Of a DNA stretch of 63,053 bases, positions 56,687 through 63,053 are shown in pieces. A program made the translations under genes and the position numbers. The first letter of the stretch is position 1. Each line of letters begins with the position of its first letter. Source of the DNA: an uncultured Johnsonella sp. (GTDB lineage Bacteria; Bacillota; Clostridia; Lachnospirales; Lachnospiraceae); assembly GCA_937927235.1 (NCBI GenBank), contig CALBCM010000040.1:1-63053 (forward strand), read 5' to 3'. Under the pieces are notes generated by a model, which saw only the letters and a list, made by a program, of their open reading frames with translations, ran no database searches and had not been told where the DNA came from.

Positions 56687-57850
56687 ATGAAAAAAAATAA
56701 TCGCAATACTGCTGCCAATCAATCAAAATATAAAATAAAAAATGTATTTATAAAGCATAAGCTGATTTTTGCTGTCCTGGTGCTGATTATGTTTGCTGCT
56801 TTTCTCTGTGCCTGTGGGGCGGGAAGCCGCAGCCAAAACATCAGAATCAGTGCCGGAAAAGCACAAGCTGATGGAGCGTATAATAAAGAAGCAGCAATAG
56901 ATTATAATGTCAGTGAAGAAAAAGCAGACAGACCTGTGACTGCGGTTGAAACCAATGCAGCCGGAGGAGGCGGTATGGGGGGAGCTGCACAGGACGGCGA
57001 AAGCCAGTCAGTGCAGAATCTGCTTCCTGATTCATCAGCAAAGAAAATTATAAAAAATGCTTCATTAAATCTGGAAACCTTAACCTTTGAGGATACCTTA
57101 AATAAAATAACCTCTGAAACTGAAAATATAGGAGGCTATATAGAGCAGTCAGATTTATATAATAATTCACTTTATCCGCATTATTATATGGATTCTTATT
57201 ATGATGAAGAAAGTGCCGATTCGGAAGCCAGGTCAGCCAATATTACTGCCAGAGTGCCTTCTGACAAGCTTGACGATTTTATAGCCTTTCTTGAAAAGGA
57301 TACAAATGAGGTTTATAAATCAATAAACATAAGCAATGTCACCTTGCAGTATATGGACATTGAGAGCAGAAAAAAGTCGCTTGAGGTTGAGCAGGACAGA
57401 CTTTGGGAGTTAATGGAAAAGGCTGAAAATGTAGATGCTATAGTTACTATAGAAGCCAGGCTCTCAGAGGTAAGGTACGAGCTTGAAAACCTGACTTCAC
57501 AGCTTAAATACTATGATAATCAGGTAGATTATTCTACCGTAACTATTAATCTTGCAGAGGTAAAGGATTACAGAACCAGAACCGATGCCGGAATTGCTAC
57601 AAGAATTTCAACCGGTTTTGTAAAAACTCTGAAAAATATAAAAAGGTTTTTTACAGAGCTTTTGATAGGCTTTGTAGTTTCAATTCCTGTAATTATATTG
57701 ATTGCAGCATTGGCAGCTGTAATAATCTTTATAGTAATTAAGTTTGTTAAAAAACATAAAAAGCCGAAAAATAAAGAAAAAAACGTTACTGATGAGAAAG
57801 CCATAGATTCTAAGAAAAATATGGATGCTAAAGAAAAAACTGAAAAGTAA
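56687..57850 (+). CDS. DUF4349 lipoprotein with coiled coil and C-terminal membrane helix
   Basis: The 387-residue protein has a signal ending FLCACGAGS (lipidated Cys). A variable Ala/Gly-rich part follows, then the DUF4349 domain: KKIIKNASLNLETLTFEDTL, ENIGGYIEQSDLYNN, ANITARVPSDKLDDFIAFLE and a coiled coil DIESRKKSLEVEQDRLWELM through EARLSEVRYELENLTSQL. A membrane helix (about 326-352) and a Lys-rich cytoplasmic tail end the protein. Function unknown; the lipid anchor plus C-terminal helix would fix both ends in the membrane. Confidence 0.85.
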   Translation: MKKNNRNTAANQSKYKIKNVFIKHKLIFAVLVLIMFAAFLCACGAGSRSQNIRISAGKAQADGAYNKEAAIDYNVSEEKADRPVTAVETNAAGGGGMGGAAQDGESQSVQNLLPDSSAKKIIKNASLNLETLTFEDTLNKITSETENIGGYIEQSDLYNNSLYPHYYMDSYYDEESADSEARSANITARVPSDKLDDFIAFLEKDTNEVYKSINISNVTLQYMDIESRKKSLEVEQDRLWELMEKAENVDAIVTIEARLSEVRYELENLTSQLKYYDNQVDYSTVTINLAEVKDYRTRTDAGIATRISTGFVKTLKNIKRFFTELLIGFVVSIPVIILIAALAAVIIFIVIKFVKKHKKPKNKEKNVTDEKAIDSKKNMDAKEKTEK

Positions 57851-57878
57851 TAAAAGACAGTAACAGCATTAAATTAAA

Positions 57879-57922
57879 ATACTGCAGGATATTAAAATAA
57901 AATATATCCTGCGGTATTTTTT
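57879..57922 (+). terminator. Intrinsic terminator after the DUF4349 gene
   Basis: ATACTGCAGGATAT (57879-57892) pairs with ATATCCTGCGGTAT (57904-57917) with one G-U pair, followed by TTTTTT. Confidence 0.88.
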
Positions 57923-58062
57923 ATTGTTTGAGGCAAAGCTCTGCTCTCATAAGCCGAATCGATACAAACTGCGTATTGCCATAATTATAAATCTTTGATA
58001 TAACATATCAGAGATATCAATACAGAAATAGGCATATCATCAAAAAAGACGAGGATCTATAT

Positions 58063-59838
58063 ATGTTAAACTTACTAAAATATCTTAAAAATTATAAGAA
58101 AGAGTCGGTGCTTTCGCCTCTATTTAAATTTTTAGAGGCAGGACTTGAGCTTATGGCACCTCTTATTATAGCAAGAATTATAGATATTGGAATCAAAAAT
58201 GCTGACAGAGGATATATAATAAGGATGGGACTTTTAATCATAGGTTTCAGCCTTATAGGGCTGGTCTGCGCAATTTTGGCACAGTACTTTGCAGCAAAGG
58301 CGGCAGTGGGTTTTGCAACCGGACTTAGAGATGATTTGTTTAAGCATATTATGAGCCTGTCACGGGCGGAAACTGACAGGCTTGGAAAAAGTACGCTTGT
58401 AACCAGAGTTATTAATGATACCGACCAGATACAGTCAGGACTTAATCTGACCTTCAGACTTGCACTCCGCTCGCCTCTGATTGTTTTTGGTGCGGTGTTC
58501 ATGGCATTTACTATAGACGGATTTGAGGCACTGATATTTATAGGAGTAACCACTCTGCTTTTTATAACAGTGGCATTTATAATGTCAAAAAGTATAAATT
58601 ATTATAAACAGGTTCAAAAAAAGCTGGACAAGGTACTTGAGAAAATATCCGAAAATCTTTCAGGTGTAAGAGTAATCAGAGCTTTTTCAAGGCAGGAGGC
58701 GGAAAAAGCGGAATTTTATGCCGCCTCGGACAAACTTATGAAAAAGCAGGTCTTTGTAGGAAAGATTTCCGCGCTTATGAATCCCATTACCTATATGATT
58801 ATCAACTTCGGGATTATAGTTATTCTCCAGACCGGCGCCGTAAGAGTTAATAACGGCAAACTTACTCAGGGACAGGTAGTGGCACTGGTAAACTATATGG
58901 GGCAGATTCTTGTGGAGCTTTTAAAGCTTGCCAACCTTATTATTTTAATGTCACGCTCTTATGCCTGCACCAAGCGTGTTATTGATATTTTTAATATAAC
59001 TGATTCACTTAAAGACGGAGAGTTTGACTTTTTAAAGCTATGGCAGGAAACTTATGAAAGCGGCAGCTGCACTGCTTCAGATTCCGCTGTTCCTCCGGCT
59101 ATTGAATTTGAAGAGGCAGGCTTTGCCTATCCTGAATCTCCGGCACAGGCAGTAAGCAAGCTGAGCTTTAAGGTGGAATACGGAGAAACAATCGGCATAA
59201 TAGGGGCTACAGGCTCAGGAAAAACCACTTTAATTAATCTTATACCGAGATTTTATGATGCTACAGAGGGCAGAATAAAACTTGCAGGACTTAATATAAG
59301 GGATTATACTATAAAGTCACTGCGGGAAGGTATATCCGTGGTGGAGCAAAAAAGCAGACTGTTTAAAGGGACTATAGCTTCAAATCTCAAATGGGGCAGA
59401 GCCGATGCCAAGGATGAAGACCTGCTTAAAGCTTTAAAAACCGCACAGGCGGAGGATATCTTAAAATCAAAAAACGAAGGACTTGCCGCCCGAATCGAAC
59501 AGCTTGGAAGAAATCTTTCAGGCGGACAAAAGCAAAGGCTGAGCATAGCAAGGTCGCTTGTCAGAGCTCCTAAAATAATTATACTTGATGACTCGTCTTC
59601 GGCGCTTGATTATCTGACGGATTTTAATCTCAGGAAAGCGATAGCTAAATTAAGCATGACTACAATTATAGTGTCGCAGAGGGTTTCCAGCATAAGAAAT
59701 GCGGATAAAATACTGGTGCTTGATGATGGAAAAGCAGCAGGGATAGGTACCCACAAAGAGCTTTTGAAGCTTTGCCCTGTCTATCGTGAAATTTGCAGCT
59801 CACAGCTGTCTGCACAGGAGGTGAGTGAGGTTGGCTAA
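58063..59838 (+). CDS. ABC exporter half-transporter, degenerate-site subunit
   Basis: A 591-residue exporter: six-helix membrane domain (about 1-310), then ATPase with Walker A GATGSGKTT, signature LSGGQKQR and Walker B IIILDDSSSALD. The catalytic Glu after the Walker B Asp is replaced by Asp, the mark of the non-catalytic member of heterodimeric exporters such as BmrC/LmrC. The start overlaps nothing upstream. Its end overlaps the partner by 8 bases. The pair probably exports drugs, lipids or peptides; the substrate cannot be read from sequence. Confidence 0.9.
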   Translation: MLNLLKYLKNYKKESVLSPLFKFLEAGLELMAPLIIARIIDIGIKNADRGYIIRMGLLIIGFSLIGLVCAILAQYFAAKAAVGFATGLRDDLFKHIMSLSRAETDRLGKSTLVTRVINDTDQIQSGLNLTFRLALRSPLIVFGAVFMAFTIDGFEALIFIGVTTLLFITVAFIMSKSINYYKQVQKKLDKVLEKISENLSGVRVIRAFSRQEAEKAEFYAASDKLMKKQVFVGKISALMNPITYMIINFGIIVILQTGAVRVNNGKLTQGQVVALVNYMGQILVELLKLANLIILMSRSYACTKRVIDIFNITDSLKDGEFDFLKLWQETYESGSCTASDSAVPPAIEFEEAGFAYPESPAQAVSKLSFKVEYGETIGIIGATGSGKTTLINLIPRFYDATEGRIKLAGLNIRDYTIKSLREGISVVEQKSRLFKGTIASNLKWGRADAKDEDLLKALKTAQAEDILKSKNEGLAARIEQLGRNLSGGQKQRLSIARSLVRAPKIIILDDSSSALDYLTDFNLRKAIAKLSMTTIIVSQRVSSIRNADKILVLDDGKAAGIGTHKELLKLCPVYREICSSQLSAQEVSEVG

Positions 59839-61630
59839 AAATATTGATTTAAAACATAAAAATCAAACTGTGAATCAAAGTAAGAATACTTATAATAAAA
59901 CAATAAGGCGTATTTTTGTGCTTATGGCAAAGCACAGGTTAAGACTTGCCTTCAGTATAGTTCTCGCTGTTGCAGTGGTGCTGAGTACACTGCTTGTACC
60001 GGTACTCACCGGCAGGGCGGTTGACAGTATTGTGGCAGAGGGAAAGGTTGATTTTATAAAGCTCAGAAGCATTCTGATATATATTGTAATACTTTTATTT
60101 GTCTGTGCGGTTTCCAGATATATCATGGATATCATAAATAATCTGATTGCCTATGAGATGCTAAAGGGTATAAGAATTAAGGCGTTTGAAAAGCTTCAAA
60201 GCCTGCCTGTAAGCTTTATAGATTCAACAACTCACGGCAGTATAATCAACAGGCTTATAAACGATGTAAACAGACTTTCAGAGGGACTGCTGCTTGGATT
60301 TACACAGTTTTTCACAGGAGTGCTTACTATAATCCTTACACTTATACTTATATTCAGAGTCAGCTTCATTATAGGAGCTGTAGTTGTAGGGCTGACTCCG
60401 CTTTCAATGCTGGCAGCCTTTTTTATAGCAAAAAAGACTCATACCTATTTTAAAAATCAGTCAGTATGTCAGGCGGATATGGCAGGTGTAGTTGACGAGA
60501 TGACAGAGGGAATTTCATGTGTTAAGGCTTTTAATACTGAAGCTATGGTCTGTGAGGAGTTTAAGGCAGCTGATGAAAGGCTGAGGCAGGCAAGCCTTAA
60601 GGCTATATTTTTTCAGTCAATTACAAATCCTTCGACCCGCTTTATAAATTCTTCAATTTATGCACTTGTGGGTATAGTAGGAGCTTTCTCCGTGATAAGG
60701 GGAAGCATAAGTGTAGGAGAGCTTGCAGCGGTGCTAAGCTATGCGGTACAGTATGCAAAGCCCTTTAATGAAATTTCCGCAGTATTTGCTGAGCTTCAGA
60801 ACTCCGTAGTATGTGCCTCAAGGGTATTTTCACTCATAGATGAGCCGGAAATCCTTCCTGATAAGAAAACTGCCTTGGAGCTTACCGGGGCGCGGGGAGA
60901 GGTAGAGCTTAAGAATATTGCATTTTCCTATAATAAAGACAGGGGATTTATTAAAAACTTGAATATTAAGGCGGAAAGCGGGCAGCGCATCGCTATAGTG
61001 GGACCTACAGGCTGTGGAAAGACTACTTTGATAAATCTGCTTATGAGATTTTATGAAATAGAATCCGGAAATATTTTTATAGACAAGATGAATATACAGG
61101 ATATAAAAAGAAACAGCCTTGTAGGCTCATACGGTATGGTACTTCAGGATACCTGGCTTAAATCGGGAACTATAAAGGAAAATATTGCTATGGGAAGACC
61201 TGAGGCAGGGATAGAAGAAATAAGAAAGGCTGCAAGGGAGGCTTATGCGGACAGCTTTATATCGAAGCTTCCCCAAGGCTATGATACAGTAATAGGGCAT
61301 GACGGCGGAAGTCTGTCATCAGGGCAGAAGCAGCTTTTATGCATAGCCCGAGTAATGCTCAGCCTGCCGAGTATGCTCATACTTGACGAGGCGACCTCAT
61401 CACTTGATACTATGACTGAGATGAGGATAAAGGAGGCTTTTGATAAAATGATGGCGGGCAGGACCAGCTTTGTAGTAGCTCACAGGCTCTCCACTATAAC
61501 AGGTGCAGATGTTATTCTTGTAATGAAAGACGGAGCCATAATAGAAAGAGGAAGACATCAGGAGCTTCTGGCAATGAAAGGCTTTTATTCAGAGCTTTAC
61601 AGCAGCCAATACAGCAATACAGCTGACTGA
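59831..61630 (+). CDS. ABC exporter half-transporter, catalytic subunit
   Basis: The 599-residue partner. I chose the TTG at 59831, with AGGAGG 9 bases upstream; a GTG at 59825 is only two bases from that site. It has a six-helix domain, Walker A GPTGCGKTT, signature LSSGQKQLLCIARVML, canonical Walker B MLILDEATSSLD and switch His in VVAHRLS. Together with the upstream subunit it forms a heterodimer with one full ATPase site. Confidence 0.9.
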   Translation: MAKNIDLKHKNQTVNQSKNTYNKTIRRIFVLMAKHRLRLAFSIVLAVAVVLSTLLVPVLTGRAVDSIVAEGKVDFIKLRSILIYIVILLFVCAVSRYIMDIINNLIAYEMLKGIRIKAFEKLQSLPVSFIDSTTHGSIINRLINDVNRLSEGLLLGFTQFFTGVLTIILTLILIFRVSFIIGAVVVGLTPLSMLAAFFIAKKTHTYFKNQSVCQADMAGVVDEMTEGISCVKAFNTEAMVCEEFKAADERLRQASLKAIFFQSITNPSTRFINSSIYALVGIVGAFSVIRGSISVGELAAVLSYAVQYAKPFNEISAVFAELQNSVVCASRVFSLIDEPEILPDKKTALELTGARGEVELKNIAFSYNKDRGFIKNLNIKAESGQRIAIVGPTGCGKTTLINLLMRFYEIESGNIFIDKMNIQDIKRNSLVGSYGMVLQDTWLKSGTIKENIAMGRPEAGIEEIRKAAREAYADSFISKLPQGYDTVIGHDGGSLSSGQKQLLCIARVMLSLPSMLILDEATSSLDTMTEMRIKEAFDKMMAGRTSFVVAHRLSTITGADVILVMKDGAIIERGRHQELLAMKGFYSELYSSQYSNTAD

Positions 61631-61723
61631 AACTATACAGACAGCTCCTGAGCAAAATAAAATTTCAGGTTAAGCTCATACCTGATGAAAAGATTATTTT
61701 AATTATATTTTGGAGGAAATTTA

Positions 61724-63053
61724 ATGATTAAGCTATATGATAATCCGGTATATTTTATTGATAATAAAGTGATTGTGGAAGATATACCTTTAAATCCGCC
61801 TATTTATAAGGGAGAAGCACTTAATAGGGAGAAGGCATTAAAGGGTACCATCTCGTATCAGATACTTAAGGCACATAATACTTCTGATGATATGCAAAAA
61901 CTTAAATTAAAATTTGATGCTATGGCATCTCATGATATAACCTTTGTAGGAATAATACAGACTGCAAAGGCTTCAGGCATGGAAAGCTTTCCGTTGCCTT
62001 ACGTACTTACCAACTGCCATAATTCACTTTGTGCAGTAGGCGGAACTATAAATGAAGATGACCACATGTTTGGACTTTCGGCGGCAAAAAAATATGGAGG
62101 AATCTACGTGCCTCCGCATATAGCTGTAATACATCAGTATATGAGAGAGGCAATGGCAGGCTGCGGGAAGATGATCCTCGGTTCCGACAGCCATACACGC
62201 TATGGAGCACTTGGCACTATGGCAATCGGAGAGGGAGGCGGAGAGCTTGTCAAGCAGCTTTTATGTGATACCTATGATGTTAATTATCCTGAGGTAGTAG
62301 CGATTTATCTGGACGGTAAGCCGCTGCCCGGAGTAGGACCTCAAGATGTAGCTTTGGCTATAATAGGGGAGGTGTTTAAAAAAGGTTATGTAAAAAATAA
62401 GATTATGGAATTTATAGGTCCCGGGATTGCTTCTATTGATACGGATTACAGGAACGGAATAGATGTGATGACTACTGAAACTACCTGCTTAAGCTCTATA
62501 TGGGAAACTGATGAGGATACAGAAGCTTTTTTAAGTCTGCATCACAGAGCTGGGGATTATAAAGAGCTTAAGCCTGAAAGGCTGGCATATTATGACGGAA
62601 TGGTGTATGTAAACCTGTCTGAAATCAGGCCTATGATAGCGCTGCCATTTCATCCGAGTAATGTATATGCCATTGAAGAGCTGAATTTAAATTTGCAGGA
62701 TATATTAAGAAGGGTAGAAAAAGAAGCCTTAAGGCTTGGAGGGAGTGCGGGAGAGGAGCTTAAGCTTACCGAGAGAATAGTTGACGGCAAGCTGCAGGTG
62801 CAGCAGGGAATCATAGCAGGCTGTGCAGGAGGAAATTATTCTAATGTAATGGAAGCGGCACATATACTTAAAGATAAAAGTTGCGGCTTTGATGAATTTA
62901 ATTTATCAGTATATCCTTCTTCACAGGCGGTTTATCTTGATGTGGATAAAAAGGGTGCAGTCAGGAGTCTGATGGAAAGCGGTGCAGTAGTTAAAACAGC
63001 CTTTTGCGGTCCCTGCTTCGGTGCCGGAGATACTCCTTCGCATAGAGGACTTT
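61724..63053 (+). CDS. Aconitase-family hydratase (YbhJ-like), truncated by the window end
   Basis: The ATG at 61724 (TGGAGG upstream) opens a frame that runs off the window after 443 codons. It shows aconitase-superfamily features: ILGSDSHTRYGALGTMAIGEGG, ASHDITFVGIIQTAKASG, cluster-type cysteines in GIIAGCAGGNYSNVMEAA and KTAFCGPCFGAGD, and SLSVYP-like substrate strands (NLSVYPSSQAVYLDV). The family is annotated as hydratase with unknown substrate; it is not the main TCA aconitase. The C-terminal swivel domain lies outside the window. Confidence 0.8.
   Translation, partial: MIKLYDNPVYFIDNKVIVEDIPLNPPIYKGEALNREKALKGTISYQILKAHNTSDDMQKLKLKFDAMASHDITFVGIIQTAKASGMESFPLPYVLTNCHNSLCAVGGTINEDDHMFGLSAAKKYGGIYVPPHIAVIHQYMREAMAGCGKMILGSDSHTRYGALGTMAIGEGGGELVKQLLCDTYDVNYPEVVAIYLDGKPLPGVGPQDVALAIIGEVFKKGYVKNKIMEFIGPGIASIDTDYRNGIDVMTTETTCLSSIWETDEDTEAFLSLHHRAGDYKELKPERLAYYDGMVYVNLSEIRPMIALPFHPSNVYAIEELNLNLQDILRRVEKEALRLGGSAGEELKLTERIVDGKLQVQQGIIAGCAGGNYSNVMEAAHILKDKSCGFDEFNLSVYPSSQAVYLDVDKKGAVRSLMESGAVVKTAFCGPCFGAGDTPSHRGL

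Overview
The window is a 63 kb piece of a low-GC, obligately anaerobic Firmicute of the class Clostridia. The signs are AT-rich DNA, AGGAGG-type ribosome binding sites before nearly every gene, TTG and GTG starts, oxygen-independent cobalamin genes, Stickland-type reductive amino-acid fermentation genes and Lachnospiraceae-like families (DUF4349, DUF5722-like, TetM-like GTPases). The family cannot be fixed from the sequence. The first ~250 bases do not belong to this genome: they hold the ends of two minus-strand genes and a perfect Pasteurellaceae DNA-uptake 9-mer, and they cut into the 5' part of a cobyrinate amidase gene. This looks like an assembly chimera with a Haemophilus-like co-resident, which would fit a human oral or mucosal sample.

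Layout. (1) 0.25-7.3 kb: cobalamin operon cbiA(partial)-cobT-cbiB-[cbiF-cobD fusion]-cbiP-cbiC with overlapping genes, followed by a DAHP synthase. (2) 8.4-15.5 kb: housekeeping genes: a wall-anchored M15 peptidase, rpsO with an autoregulatory-type leader, CIRCE-controlled groES-groEL, an L,D-transpeptidase-like protein and guaB, which has a long promoter-aptamer-like-terminator leader. (3) 15.6-25.3 kb: apbE, gtrA, yfhO and NusG_II genes; fumC on the minus strand; an unknown membrane protein; and a TetM-like translational GTPase fused to a Rae1/YacP endonuclease domain. (4) 25.5-35.2 kb: yitT, then a nucleoside import and salvage operon (deoB, ABC transporter, pdp, deoC, BMP lipoprotein) ending with a GntR/FCD regulator gene. 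(5) 35.6-48.6 kb: an 11-gene cluster for reductive fermentation of an amino acid, most likely leucine: activator and dehydratase (hadIBC), CoA-transferase (hadA), 2-hydroxyacid dehydrogenase, BrnQ importer, aminotransferase, acyl-CoA ligase, acyl-CoA dehydrogenase and EtfBA. (6) 48.7-51.1 kb: two minus-strand genes, a secreted glycosidase-like protein and an unknown membrane-anchored protein. (7) 51.4-55.5 kb: zinc uptake (Fur/Zur-like regulator, ZnuA with a His-rich loop, ZnuC, ZnuB, OB-fold-like lipoprotein). (8) 55.5-63 kb: a small inverted-repeat element, nitroreductase, DUF4349 lipoprotein, a heterodimeric ABC exporter and a truncated aconitase-family hydratase.

How the genes work together. 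The had cluster covers import, transamination or 2-oxo reduction, CoA activation, radical dehydration and enoyl-CoA reduction through an Etf complex that may be electron-bifurcating. TTGTATACAA-type palindromes lie before hadI and before the ligase gene. The GntR/FCD gene sits immediately upstream of the cluster and is the natural candidate to bind them. The most unusual items are the GTPase-Rae1 fusion, the guaB leader, the CbiF-CobD fusion, the palindrome/GntR pairing and a 35-nt leader element shared by two unrelated loci. No tRNA, rRNA, CRISPR array, intact insertion sequence or prophage was seen.
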